Source: RBG-16-49-21 sp040768125
Lineage (GTDB): Bacteria; Spirochaetota; UBA4802; UBA5550
Assembly (NCBI GenBank): GCA_040768125.1
Contig: JAXGNG010000001.1
Span: 868,001 to 932,000, forward strand
Reading direction: 5' to 3'
Length of the DNA stretch: 64,000 nucleotides
Shown piece after piece: positions 50,850 to 59,344 of the stretch (positions are counted from its first letter, which is position 1; every line of letters begins with the position of its first letter). The notes under the pieces are model-generated. The model was not told the DNA's origin. It did no database searches and saw nothing but the letters and a program-made list of their open reading frames with translations. The translations under genes were made by a program, and so were the position numbers.

Positions 50850-50988
50850 GGGCGGTGTCCCGTGGCGGAAGAATGGACCGGGGCCATGGTGAGCACAAGG
50901 ATTTTTTCTTGAAAAAGCCGATGGCGGGTGGCAGGATAACCAGGCGCGGAACCGGCCCCGCGCCATGATCGGCCGGAGGGAGGGCGCG

Positions 50989-51708
50989 ATGACGCGATCT
51001 GATCTGCTGAAGCTGTACCCGGATGAAATCATCTTCGATATCGTCCTGGCCCTTCACGCGTGGCTTCTCCTTCCCGATCTTCTGAAGAAGGCGAAAATCC
51101 TCCCCGACTACCTGGGCATGAACGGGGCATTCGCGCTTATGATGCTCTTTTTCCTGGCGTTGCCCTGGTACGCGGTCCCCCTTCTCGCATCGCTGAAGGA
51201 AGAGGACCGGAAGGCCGCCGGCGGGATCGGTTCCTTCCTGCTATTCATCGTGATGCTCGTTGCCCTCATCGAGGGGCCCATGCTCCTGGCGGTCTATACC
51301 GGGGGTGTCCGGCACGGGATCGAGTGCCGCTTCATGCTGATCGGCATCATCATGACCATCCTCGGCGTGGCTGCGGGGGCCTTCATGCCCCTGCTGAGAG
51401 AGCGGGTGATCGCGAAGATCAGCGACTCCTTCGCCGGGGAGATGATCTCCCTGGGACTGGCGAACGCCGGGGCCGCTGCCGCGGCATCCCTTGCCTGCTT
51501 CTACAACATGACGATGGTCGCCTATTTTTCGGCGGTTTCCCCCGAACCCCTGTACGGCTACATCCTCTCCCTCGCGCTCTCCGGCGCCGTGCCGCTCCGG
51601 CTCATCATGATGGCAAGGCCCCCGGCGCGGCCCCTCACCATCCTGACGGGGATGGCGTCGATCGCCCTTTGCGTCCTTTCCGCCCTCGTCGCCCTGGGGA
51701 GGATTTGA
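50989..51708 (+). CDS. Polytopic membrane protein, unknown function
   Basis: 239 residues from ATG 50989, which follows GGAGGGAGGG; ATG 50965 is possible but without a ribosome site. Seven hydrophobic helices (e.g. MMLFFLALPWYAVPLLA, LFIVMLVALIEGPMLLAVY). No motif that I know. Divergent from mtaB. Confidence 0.65.
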   Translation: MTRSDLLKLYPDEIIFDIVLALHAWLLLPDLLKKAKILPDYLGMNGAFALMMLFFLALPWYAVPLLASLKEEDRKAAGGIGSFLLFIVMLVALIEGPMLLAVYTGGVRHGIECRFMLIGIIMTILGVAAGAFMPLLRERVIAKISDSFAGEMISLGLANAGAAAAASLACFYNMTMVAYFSAVSPEPLYGYILSLALSGAVPLRLIMMARPPARPLTILTGMASIALCVLSALVALGRI

Positions 51709-51734
51709 AGGCGGGGCCGATCCCTGGCAATTAA

Positions 51735-52406
51735 TCAGTTCATCCCTTCAATTTCGATTTTCATCTTCGGCTTTGTTTCACCGGGAGTGTCGCCGATCCT
51801 TCCGATGAATGCGACGTTCAGGAATGGCTCGAGTCGTGTTACGCGTACCCCGGAACCGTCAAGAGAGCCGCCGTATCCCCCCCGGGCGCCGAGGTCAAGG
51901 CTGAAGGTGAAATGGTCTCCTGCGTGGAAGTTGAAACCGAGGACGACGCCAAGGTAGCCCATCATGAAAGGATCGTCCACGCCAGAACCGGCGCGCCGGG
52001 CGTTGTAGGCGAAATTGTATGAAAGGCCGACCTGCGGTCCCGCCCAGATGCGCACCGAATCGGTCCGGTAAAATCCGAACCCGAAACTGTTGGTCCAGAG
52101 AAGGCGGTGGTAGCTCTGGCTGCTGAAGATGGAAACGTCCTTCGTGAAGGAGTTGTGGTAGGTCAGGTTGCAGCGGTAGTTGAAAAGACGGTCCGCCGCC
52201 ACGGCGGTATCGACGACGATGCCGGCGCCGGCCAGATACTCGGTGAGCGAATACGTGGCGGTGCTCCCGTCATTGAAGCTGCGCTTCAGGGTAATTTCCG
52301 AAAGACCTCCCGAGATGGTCAGCCCCACGCCAGTGGCGCGGGCGATCGGCGTGATGAGTATCGCGAGAAAAAGTAGAAAGATAGTTGCGAAGAATCGGAA
52401 TTTCAA
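51735..52406 (-). CDS. Outer-membrane beta-barrel protein, unknown function
   Basis: 223 residues from TTG at 52404-52406, which has GGGGAGG nine bases before; the longer ATG frame adds a polar leader ahead of the signal peptide and is unlikely. Signal peptide (FRFFATIFLLFLAILITPIARA), then alternating strands (VGLTISGGLSEITL, SFGFGFYRTD, GYLGVVLGFNFHAG, DLGARGGYGG). Looks like an OmpW/OprF-size porin-like barrel, with a polar C-terminal tail after the last strand. Confidence 0.65.
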   Translation of the reverse strand: MKFRFFATIFLLFLAILITPIARATGVGLTISGGLSEITLKRSFNDGSTATYSLTEYLAGAGIVVDTAVAADRLFNYRCNLTYHNSFTKDVSIFSSQSYHRLLWTNSFGFGFYRTDSVRIWAGPQVGLSYNFAYNARRAGSGVDDPFMMGYLGVVLGFNFHAGDHFTFSLDLGARGGYGGSLDGSGVRVTRLEPFLNVAFIGRIGDTPGETKPKMKIEIEGMN

Positions 52407-52658
52407 AACAGTTTCCTCCCCTGGGTGTCGGTGTTCTTCTCGTCGTATCACGGGATGCTTTAATCCGGTTTCGTGCGTAGGGTCGTCCATCATTTGCGCG
52501 CGGATCTTCTTCCCTTTGATCGACCTTCAATTAATATTGTGTCGTTTTTTGGTCAATAGTGCAAAAAAAAATAATTAATACAATAAAAAAACGTGCGTGT
52601 TTCCAGGGTTGGGGGCATCGCATAAAGGCGGGTGTCGCGTGAAGCGTGGAGGCGGGGT

Positions 52659-52700
52659 GTTGTTTGAAGGCGGGGTCGTGTGACCCCGCCTTCAAACAAC
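52659..52700. repeat. Palindromic REP-like hairpin, solitary copy
   Basis: The 19-bp arms GTTGTTTGAAGGCGGGGTC and its complement flank a GTGT loop. The inner 12-bp stem GAAGGCGGGGTC/GACCCCGCCTTC is identical to the two palindromes flanking the RAYT gene; the outer seven pairs differ. GGAGGCGGGGT at 52648-52658 is a partial direct copy just before it. It ends one base before the AraC-type gene's stop codon and may terminate that gene. Confidence 0.85.
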
Positions 52701-52701
52701 A

Positions 52702-53682
52702 TTACATCGGCCTCACGGGAACGCAGATGTCCACCAGGCATTTCCCCTGGGGGTGCGTGGCGGGGTCGTTTTTGAACAGCTCGAAGCAGGGCCCGTCGTC
52801 GGGCTGGTAGCCGCTTCCCGGCATCCATCCGCCGAAGAGCGCGTCCCAGGCTGCCTGGTACTCGTCCTCGGCGAGCTCGAAGGACCCCACGGCGTAGGCG
52901 CCTCCCCGGACCTTCATGAGGCCGATTTCCCCGTCCACCTTCGTCCCCTCCGGCACGGTGACGCATACGCTCACCCTGAGGCGCTCGTCGTCGGTCACGT
53001 CAGGGTTGTCGTGGTAGACCGCGAGCATGCGCGCCGATTCGTTGAGAAGGCCCCGCGGCCCCGCCCAGGCGCAGAGCCTTCCGAAGAGCCTTCCGAAGAG
53101 GGCGCCGTCGCCCTTGTAGGGTCCGGTGTGGCGCACGTAGGCCACGGTCATTTCGGGAAGGTCCTGCACCTTCACGTTCACACTGTGCGTCATGTTGTTC
53201 CTCCTTTCGTATGATCTGACGCTTCCAGTGTAGCCGTTTTCGCTGGGCCTGTCTTTCCCGTCCTTGCGATTCGCTTTGCCGTTCTTGCTTTCGTGTGTGC
53301 GGATCTTGCTTTTTTCCCTTTCGCCGAGGGACCGCCACGCCGTGGCGCTCATGCCGAAATAGTCCCTGAATGACCGCGCGAAGGCGGAGGACCCGGAGAA
53401 GCCGCAGGCCAGGGCGATCTCCGTGACGGACATCCGCGGCGAGGCGGCGAGCATGGTGGCCGCCTTTTCCACGCGAAGCCTCTGGATGAAGCGGTTCAGG
53501 GGCTCCCCCGTCATGGCGGTGAAGATGCGGTGGAAATGGAAGGGTGAAAAATTCGCCACCCTGGCCAGGGAGGCCAGTGAGAGTTCGGAGGAGATGTGCC
53601 GTTCGATATGGTCCATCACCCTGTTGATGCGGGCCGCGTATTCCTTCCTTAGAAGTTCCGACCGGGGGTCGCGTTTCGCCAT
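52702..53682 (-). CDS. AraC-family regulator fused to a GyrI-like effector domain
   Basis: 326 residues. Two HTH motifs in the N-terminal AraC domain (~12-115; SLASLARVANFSPFHFHRIF and SVTEIALACGFSGSSAFARSF), a polar linker (~120-160), and a C-terminal GyrI/effector-binding domain (~165-326; VRHTGPYKGDGALFGRLF, LAVYHDNPDVT, CFELFKNDP). Arrangement as in Rob-type and AraC/GyrI activators that sense small or cationic molecules. Possible target is the divergent DUF1805/MFS region; inference only. Confidence 0.9.
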   Translation of the reverse strand: MAKRDPRSELLRKEYAARINRVMDHIERHISSELSLASLARVANFSPFHFHRIFTAMTGEPLNRFIQRLRVEKAATMLAASPRMSVTEIALACGFSGSSAFARSFRDYFGMSATAWRSLGEREKSKIRTHESKNGKANRKDGKDRPSENGYTGSVRSYERRNNMTHSVNVKVQDLPEMTVAYVRHTGPYKGDGALFGRLFGRLCAWAGPRGLLNESARMLAVYHDNPDVTDDERLRVSVCVTVPEGTKVDGEIGLMKVRGGAYAVGSFELAEDEYQAAWDALFGGWMPGSGYQPDDGPCFELFKNDPATHPQGKCLVDICVPVRPM

Positions 53683-53879
53683 CCATTCCTCCTCGGTTCG
53701 CGGTACGGCTCTCCCGCGACACTTGGCGCGTGGCCATAAATAGTAATTGCCATGCCGGGGGGAGCAAGTAAAAAATTACCCGGTGGCGTGCTGCCACGGG
53801 GCTGCCCGACGGGCAGAATCCGGCACGGCCCGCGCCGCCATTTCACGGCAGGGATGCCGTCAATGCGGGAGGTGACTGC

Positions 53880-54185
53880 ATGATTACCATCGTACCGGTG
53901 GGGGATCGGGGCGCCGCGGCCGCGGGGCTCCAGGCGGCCTGGGAAGGGGGCCAGTTCGTCATCATCGTCGCGCCGCGGGGACTCGTGGCCTGCGGGATCG
54001 TCGACCCCGCGGTGTCGGAGAAATTCGGCTTCGCCGTGGCGATCGCCCGGGGGACGCCGGAGAAACCCCTGGTTACGCCGGATGATCTCCTGGAGGCGCG
54101 GATCGCCGCGGTGACCCCGGAGGCGGCGAAGCGGGGTGTCGCCGCGGGAATGACGGGCCGGGAGGCCCTGGCCCTTCTCTCATAG
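53880..54185 (+). CDS. DUF1805 (YunC-like) protein
   Basis: 101 residues, the usual family length. Matching features: VACGIVDPAVSEKFGFAVAIARG, DDLLEARIAAVTP and C-terminal GMTGREALALL. Function unknown in the family. GGAGGTGA precedes the ATG at good spacing. Its last 6 bp overlap the convergent MFS gene. Confidence 0.75.
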   Translation: MITIVPVGDRGAAAAGLQAAWEGGQFVIIVAPRGLVACGIVDPAVSEKFGFAVAIARGTPEKPLVTPDDLLEARIAAVTPEAAKRGVAAGMTGREALALLS

Positions 54186-55322
54186 GGTACGGCCCCGGCG
54201 CGCCAGGGCCCAGGACACGGCCACCAGGGCCGCGTGGATGAACGCCAGGAAGAGCATCCCCGTGGAGAGGGACCACCGCGCCCCGATCTCCCCGGCGGCC
54301 CAGGGAAAGATCATGAGGCCCACGCCCAGGGAGGTGAGGAGGATCCCTGTGACCTGGCCGATCCTCCCCGGGAAGGCGTCGCTCCCCAGGCTGATAAGTA
54401 TCGGGAATATGCCGGAGAAGAAGAGGCCCACCAGGGAGAGGGCGACGCCCGCCACGGCGCCGCGTCCCGTGGCGTAAAACAGGGCGAAGGAAAGGGCGGC
54501 CCCCGCCGAGAGGATCACCAGGAGGGTCCCGGCCTTCATGTGCCGCGCCAGGCGCATGCAGATGAGCCTCCCGAAGGTAACGAAGAACCAGAAGTAGCTC
54601 AGTACCGAGCTTGCCGGGAGCTTTTCCATGGAAAGGACCCGTTCCAGGTAGAGCACGGCCCAGCTGTTGATCCCCATCTCGATGCCCACGTAGAGGACCG
54701 CCGCGAGGGAGACCAGGAGCACGTGGCCGTTCTTCAGGAGCCCCATGAAGGATACGCCGGGCTCCCGGTGCAGGCGGGGAAACCGCGCCGGGAGGATGAG
54801 GAGCGCCACGGCCGCGGCGAGGCCGGCGAGGAGAACATAGACCGTGGGCCAGGGGAAGCCCTTTTCGAGGAGGCTTCCCGCGACCAGGGGCCCCGCCAGG
54901 GCCCCGGTGCCGTAGAAGATATGAAGAAAGGTGAGGGACGAGGCCCTGCTCTCCGGGTTGACCGAGGCAACCAGGGTGTTCGCCGAGATCTGCACGAGGC
55001 CCCCCCCGAGGCCCAGGAGGAGAAACCAGGCGAGGCCCGTTTCGATGCGGGCGCTGAGGGCGATGCCCCCCAGGGAGAGGGCCACGGCGGCCTGGCCTGC
55101 GATGAAGAGGGGCCTCAGGGGCAGGCGGTCCATGACGATTCCCGCCAGTGAAACCGCGGCGATGAACCCCAGGGAGAGGGAGGTGACCAGCATTCCCAGG
55201 CGCCCCGGATCCGCGGCGTAGGTTTCGGCCATGGCGCCCACGGCGGGGCCCATGACGGTCATGGACATGGCGAAGACCAGGAGCGAGGCGCAGGCGCAGA
55301 TGGTGGCGTATCGCGTGCCCAT
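54180..55322 (-). CDS. Major facilitator superfamily transporter
   Basis: 380 residues from the ATG at 55320-55322; the open frame continues upstream into the next gene's shadow. Twelve hydrophobic helices with the MFS loop motif GIVMDRLPLRPLF after helix 2 and the second-half equivalent FVTFGRLICMRLARHM. Similar in outline to sugar/FucP-type or YfcJ-type MFS. Start lies 11 bp after the Gfo/Idh/MocA gene stop on the same strand, so likely co-transcribed. Confidence 0.85.
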   Translation of the reverse strand: MGTRYATICACASLLVFAMSMTVMGPAVGAMAETYAADPGRLGMLVTSLSLGFIAAVSLAGIVMDRLPLRPLFIAGQAAVALSLGGIALSARIETGLAWFLLLGLGGGLVQISANTLVASVNPESRASSLTFLHIFYGTGALAGPLVAGSLLEKGFPWPTVYVLLAGLAAAVALLILPARFPRLHREPGVSFMGLLKNGHVLLVSLAAVLYVGIEMGINSWAVLYLERVLSMEKLPASSVLSYFWFFVTFGRLICMRLARHMKAGTLLVILSAGAALSFALFYATGRGAVAGVALSLVGLFFSGIFPILISLGSDAFPGRIGQVTGILLTSLGVGLMIFPWAAGEIGARWSLSTGMLFLAFIHAALVAVSWALARRGRTL

Positions 55323-55333
55323 GGGATGCCCGA

Positions 55334-56824
55334 TCAGAGCCGGAAGGCGGCCTTGAGCTTGAGGCCCTCTTCGGCCCTGCCCCGCACCGCGAGGGCGCCG
55401 CGGAGAAAGGCCGATTCGATCGACTCCCCCCCGGAGAGTATGGCCGCCCAGGTACCGGCGGGGGCGGCGAGGACCACGGCGGCGGATCGCGGCGCCGCGC
55501 CCCCGGCGATGCGCGCCCCCTCCTTCCCGACACGGAGCACGTAGGAAGACGCCGGGGCGCCTCCCTCGGGGAGCACCTCGATGCCGGCGAGACAGCGCCA
55601 CCGGGGCACCGCCGCGGGGTCATAGCGGCCGGGGAGGACCTCGATGAGACGCGCCGCCATCATGGGGTCCCCAAGACCGGCCTCGCTTTTCCGGGGGCTG
55701 CGCGCGGTCCGTGTCTCCCGTCGCCGCCGCGCCAGGGCGCGGAGGCGGGGGAATGCGCGGCCCAGGTCGCCGGGATAGACCTCCCGGCGCTCCCGCGCCG
55801 ACTGCGCCACGGCCAGGGCGACGCGGAGCACCTCGCGCGCCGCCGGGCCGGAGAGGTTCGGCTCCTCCTCGCCGCGCATGGCGTGTATGAAGTTGTGCGT
55901 CGCGCCGATAAAGCCCTCGCGCCAGTCAGATTTCTCGTTGAACCACTTCCATTTTTTCCCCGTGAAGAGCCCCAGGACGGGGCCCGGTCGCATGAGCCCC
56001 GTGCAGCGGTTGATGACGATGATCCCGGCGCTCCCGGTCACCTCGATCCACTCGTCGTTGGCGTAGTAGCGCGAGGGGAGGGCGAGGTCCGGCGAGATGG
56101 TGAAGTCGATGACGCCGTGGGCCGTCTTCCCCGCGAATTTGAGCATGACCGTCGCCGGGGAATCGACGACGCCGTCGACGGAATCGATCCACGCCGCGAG
56201 GCGCTCCACCTCGCCCATGAGGAAGCGCGCCGTGGAGTAGAGGTGGTGGCCATGGTCGAAGGTCTGCATGCCTCGGCCCGCGGCCCTCTCCCGCATGCGC
56301 CACTCCCACGAGGAGGCGGGGACGTCCCAGCCCCCGGAGCCCCCCGCCGTGAGCTTGATCCGGAGCCCCTGGGGCGCGCCGATGGCGCCGTCGTCGATCA
56401 GCTTTCGGGCCAGGACGATGGGGGGATAGAAGACGTAGTTCTCCGTGACCTTGAAGAGGACGCCGCTTTTCGCAACGGCCCGAAGTATACGATCGGCGCT
56501 CGGGATGTCCGTGGTCATAGGCTTCTGGAGGGCGATGTGCTTTCCCGCACCGGCCGCCGCGACGGCCATCTCCTCGTGGAGGCGCTGGGGCGTGAGGATC
56601 TCCACGGCGTCCACGGCGGGGTCCGCGAGCATCTCGCCGAAATCAGCGTAGGCCCGCACCGCCTTCCATTCCTTCTTCCGTGCCGCGGCGAGGTCCGCGT
56701 TGGCGTCGCACACAGCGTAGACCCGGGCCGAGCGGTTCCCCGCGTACCCGGGGTAATGGAGGTCCGCGATCCGGCCGAGGCCCACGATGCCGACCTGGAG
56801 CTGTTGGGATTTCGCGTGTTTCAT
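55334..56824 (-). CDS. Gfo/Idh/MocA oxidoreductase fused to an SCP2-like domain
   Basis: 496 residues. N-terminal NAD(P)-binding Rossmann fold (VGIVGLGRIADLHYPGYAG), EILTPQRLHEEMAVAA and EKPMTTD-equivalent LQKPMTTDI, then the Gfo/Idh/MocA C-terminal sheet (~130-370). After a basic linker the last ~108 residues match the SCP2/sterol-carrier fold (YVLRVGKEGARI, GTWAAILSGGESIESAFLRG, KLKAAFRL). Note LQKP where EKP with catalytic Lys is normal; Lys is retained. The fusion suggests a lipophilic or carrier-bound substrate, inferred. Upstream of the MFS gene. Confidence 0.82.
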   Translation of the reverse strand: MKHAKSQQLQVGIVGLGRIADLHYPGYAGNRSARVYAVCDANADLAAARKKEWKAVRAYADFGEMLADPAVDAVEILTPQRLHEEMAVAAAGAGKHIALQKPMTTDIPSADRILRAVAKSGVLFKVTENYVFYPPIVLARKLIDDGAIGAPQGLRIKLTAGGSGGWDVPASSWEWRMRERAAGRGMQTFDHGHHLYSTARFLMGEVERLAAWIDSVDGVVDSPATVMLKFAGKTAHGVIDFTISPDLALPSRYYANDEWIEVTGSAGIIVINRCTGLMRPGPVLGLFTGKKWKWFNEKSDWREGFIGATHNFIHAMRGEEEPNLSGPAAREVLRVALAVAQSARERREVYPGDLGRAFPRLRALARRRRETRTARSPRKSEAGLGDPMMAARLIEVLPGRYDPAAVPRWRCLAGIEVLPEGGAPASSYVLRVGKEGARIAGGAAPRSAAVVLAAPAGTWAAILSGGESIESAFLRGALAVRGRAEEGLKLKAAFRL

Positions 56825-56853
56825 TTCCTTCGAGATGATATTGGTGTATGATT

Positions 56854-57468
56854 TTATGTCAAGATAATATCACGCCCCGCCCCCATGAAGGCGGGGTCAC
56901 GTGACCCCGCCTTCATGGGGGGGGGGGGCGGGGCAATCCACAACCATTTATTATCGCACAACCCGTGTATGATCCATTGGCGGCGCAAATAACGGACATG
57001 ATTATCGAGATCATCCGCGTCACGGATGTAATGATCGTGAAATGACGATTGCCATCGGAAACGCGGGAGGGGTATGGCGCCCCCGTGTCGGTTCTCCGCC
57101 ATGGCGATGTATTTTCCCAATCTCGGGAGTTGGGCCGCGGGCGTTCTTTCCCGGAAGAGGAGGTTGCGTCCGGCATGCCCGGCGAGCAACCGGTTGGCGT
57201 TCCGGGAGAAATTCGTTTTCAGCGACCGCATGATCTCGGAAAAGGAATGCCCCGCCGATGGCCGGATCAGCAGGTGGACATGGTCCGGATTGACCTTGTA
57301 TCCGAGCACCGCGAAATTCTTTATGGCCGCGCACAATTCGAGATCATCGATGAAGAGCCCGCACAGGATATCCTCGTCGAACCAGGGGTAGCGCCCCCGG
57401 GTCACCGTGGTGATGAAATACATGGCCCCGTTGATGTAATATCGCTTCTGCGAGTTCCGATGAAGCAT
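56854..57468 (-). mobile_element. REP-associated tyrosine transposase (RAYT, Y1/HUH family)
   Basis: 204 residues from the ATG at 57466-57468. N-terminal MYFITTVTRGRYPWF, HUH metal motif H63-V-H65 in NPDHVHLLIRP, and probable catalytic Y147 in FHDHYIRDADDLDNHV, with the C-terminal RYLRRQW helix. RAYTs cut single-stranded REP hairpins and are thought to spread them. The gene lies between two near-identical 40-bp palindromes (56881-56920 and 57566-57605). Its last ~25 codons run through a G12 tract and the left palindrome, so the native stop may have been lost. It is the only mobile-element gene found. Confidence 0.85.
56881..56920. repeat. REP-like palindrome, copy at the RAYT 3' end
   Basis: Perfect 40-bp palindrome centred at 56900/56901: CCCCATGAAGGCGGGGTCAC followed by its complement. 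It contains the shared inner stem GAAGGCGGGGTC. A G12 run (56917-56928) extends from its right edge. It lies inside the final codons of the RAYT frame. Confidence 0.9.
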
Positions 57469-57565
57469 GCCGTGTGTTTTTGGATTCCCGTTTAACGGTT
57501 GTACGGATGGGGGCGGGATGATGAAAAAAAATTTTCGGTGATGCCCGTGTGGATGCGGGGTCACG

Positions 57566-57605
57566 TCGCGTGAAGGCGGGGTCACGTGACCCCGCCTTCA
57601 CGCGA
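57566..57605. repeat. REP-like palindrome, copy upstream of the RAYT
   Basis: Perfect 40-bp palindrome centred at 57585/57586 with outer stem TCGCGT and inner stem identical to the other copies. A partial direct copy GGATGCGGGGTCACG precedes it at 57551-57565. About 100 bp from the RAYT start codon, and 16 bp beyond the end of the IscU-like gene on the other side. Confidence 0.9.
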
Positions 57606-57620
57606 ATAAAAATTTCGCAT

Positions 57621-57971
57621 TCACGAGGATTCCCTCTTGTACAGATAATCCGCCAGGGCCCGGTAGAGGGTCATGGAGGCCAGGATGGCGCAGTGGAGAT
57701 GGTCATCCGGCAGGCCCCCGGCCTCCCGGATGATGGCCCCGGGGGAGATCGACATCACCTCGTCGATACCCTTCCCCTCGGCCAGGCGCGCCGCGGTCTC
57801 GCCGCAGAGCATGGTATGGCCGCAGCCATCGGTGAAGAAACGGATTTCTTCGACCCGGTCGTTTTTGATTATAAGGTAGAACTCCATCTCGTCGCCGCAG
57901 ATCCCCTTGAAAAAGGCGGAACAGTCGGGATCGTTCATCCGTCCGAGGTGGAGGTGTTTGGGCGTGTTCAT
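57621..57971 (-). CDS. IscU/NifU-N-like iron-sulfur scaffold protein
   Basis: 116 residues. Ligands expected of the scaffold are present: C25-G-D27 (GICGD), C50 (DGCGHT), and H93-C94 (HLHCAIL). The spacing matches IscU-type proteins. An SMS/SUF or ISC partner gene is not in the window. It may build clusters for the ferredoxin, radical-SAM or dehydrogenase proteins seen here, but as a single gene it could also be a specialised homologue. Monocistronic. Confidence 0.82.
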   Translation of the reverse strand: MNTPKHLHLGRMNDPDCSAFFKGICGDEMEFYLIIKNDRVEEIRFFTDGCGHTMLCGETAARLAEGKGIDEVMSISPGAIIREAGGLPDDHLHCAILASMTLYRALADYLYKRESS

Positions 57972-58088
57972 GGGTTTCGGCCTCCCTGCCGTATCCAGGG
58001 TATCAGCCTCCCCGCCGGTTTGTCAAGCCAAGCGCGACGCGTGGACGGCGGGATTGACGCGGGCAGGGGGGAGGGGGCGATACCCCCG

Positions 58089-58340
58089 TCATTCATCGCA
58101 GGTTGACGTTCCGCAGCGTTCGCTCCTGCCGCAGCAGGTGCGGCCCGTTCGTTCGAGTGAGCATCCTCCCTGGTCGTGCCGCGCCCCTGACCCTTTCATG
58201 ATGAACCCGCCTCCCCCGGTGATGAGGCGCCGCACGGCTCCGCCGCATTCGGGGCACCGGTCCAGTGGCGGCTCGGTGATCCCCTGGTTCCGCTCGAAGC
58301 GATGGCCGCATGATTCGCAGAGGTAGTCATAGGTGGGCAT
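58089..58340 (-). CDS. FmdB-type zinc ribbon protein
   Basis: 83 residues. FmdB signature MPTYDYLCESCGHRFE and second half CPECGGAVRRLI form the zinc ribbon (two CxxC pairs); GGGGFIMKGSG follows. The C-terminal tail has five more cysteines, an extension found in part of the family. Regulatory role for the family is proposed but not established. Four bp from the trmO stop on the same strand. Confidence 0.87.
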   Translation of the reverse strand: MPTYDYLCESCGHRFERNQGITEPPLDRCPECGGAVRRLITGGGGFIMKGSGARHDQGGCSLERTGRTCCGRSERCGTSTCDE

Positions 58341-58343
58341 GGG

Positions 58344-58865
58344 TCACGCCTCGTCGGGTGGATTCTTCTCGGGAGTGTCCGGCGCGTCTCGGCGCCCCCG
58401 GCGGCGTGCCTCGGGCTCTTCCACGTCGTCCTGCCATCCGTTCCGCGTGGCGTCGATCCGGTCGAACCGCGCCGCGTAGGGCTTGATGTCGAGCAGGGGC
58501 GAGCCGTCCAGCATGTCCACGCCCTCGACGCGGAGCACGTTCCCCTGGCGCCCTTTCAGGGCCACGATGCTCAGGCCGATCGGGTTGGGCCGGCAGGGCG
58601 CCCGGGTGGCGAAAAGCCCCCGGACCTCGTCCTGTAAAAATGGCTTCACCGAGAGCCTCGGCGGCCCGGCGCGGTGGAGGTGGTAGAGGAGATAGACGTG
58701 GGAGAAGCCCTCGATGTCCGCCAGGCCCTCCTCGAATTCGGGGAAGACCTCCACCTCCCCCGCGAAGTCCCCCGAGTAGACGGGCTGGATCGGCGTTTTC
58801 TCCGGGTCGCGGTGCGGGGTATGGATGACGCCGATGGCCCTGTATGACAGCGCGTGATCGCTCAT
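58344..58865 (-). CDS. trmO: tRNA t6A37 N6-methyltransferase TrmO (TsaA/YaeB family)
   Basis: 173 residues. Family motifs: IGVIHTPHRDPEKTPIQP, GEVEVFPEFEEGLADIEGFSHVYLLYHLHR, TRAPCRPNPIGLSIVAL and DMLDGSPLLDIKPYAARFD. This SAM-dependent enzyme methylates N6 of t6A37 in tRNA-Thr to m6t6A. The C-terminal tail is charged and variable. Likely cotranscribed with the FmdB-type gene. Confidence 0.9.
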   Translation of the reverse strand: MSDHALSYRAIGVIHTPHRDPEKTPIQPVYSGDFAGEVEVFPEFEEGLADIEGFSHVYLLYHLHRAGPPRLSVKPFLQDEVRGLFATRAPCRPNPIGLSIVALKGRQGNVLRVEGVDMLDGSPLLDIKPYAARFDRIDATRNGWQDDVEEPEARRRGRRDAPDTPEKNPPDEA

Positions 58866-59344
58866 TATTTCGATGGGTTATTCCCTGACCGGGTCTTTCG
58901 TCGTTCCCGGGAAACCGGCCCCTCCCCGGAGGGCTTCACCTTCCATGGTTTCCACCGCGTCGTCCCGGGCACAGGCGTTTTTACGAATGCCGGGAAGGTA
59001 TTCCTGGAACCGTGCCCAGGAGGGGATTCCCGTGGCGTAGAGGCGGTGGCGCAATCCCCGGGCGTCGCCCCTGGCGGCGCCGTAGCAGTCGTGCCGCCCG
59101 CCTTCCGCGGTCATAATGGTGGGCCTGCCGTACCCGGCCTGGTCACCCGTTTCATGCCCGGTCAACCGTCCCGTACGGGCCGGTATCCGTCCATGGTCGC
59201 CTTTCATCGCGGTCACCTCCCCGCATCCATCGCTCCGGTGAATCCGTCGCAATGGCCGTACCCTTTGATGGGACAAGGGAAGCGCCCGGTCAGGGATTCG
59301 TCAAGGACTTTGCTATCCCCGTTTGCTCCATCCCGTTACTTCCG
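58866..59344. other. 479-bp gap without a supportable gene
   Basis: An open frame on the minus strand (58878-59276) and others on the plus strand lack any recognisable motif and show no ribosome sites; they look like chance GC-rich frames. No clear promoter was found. Confidence 0.45.

Noticed and set aside
52553..52966. Minus-strand frame crossing the solitary palindrome
   Set aside because: Out of phase with the AraC/GyrI gene it overlaps, and it reads through the repeat.
54073..55623. Minus-strand frame in a different phase from the MFS transporter
   Set aside because: Pro/Arg/Gly-rich shadow translation; the real MFS frame has twelve helices.
58878..59276. 132-codon minus-strand frame in the gap after trmO
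   Set aside because: No motif, no ribosome site, and competing frames of equal length on the other strand.
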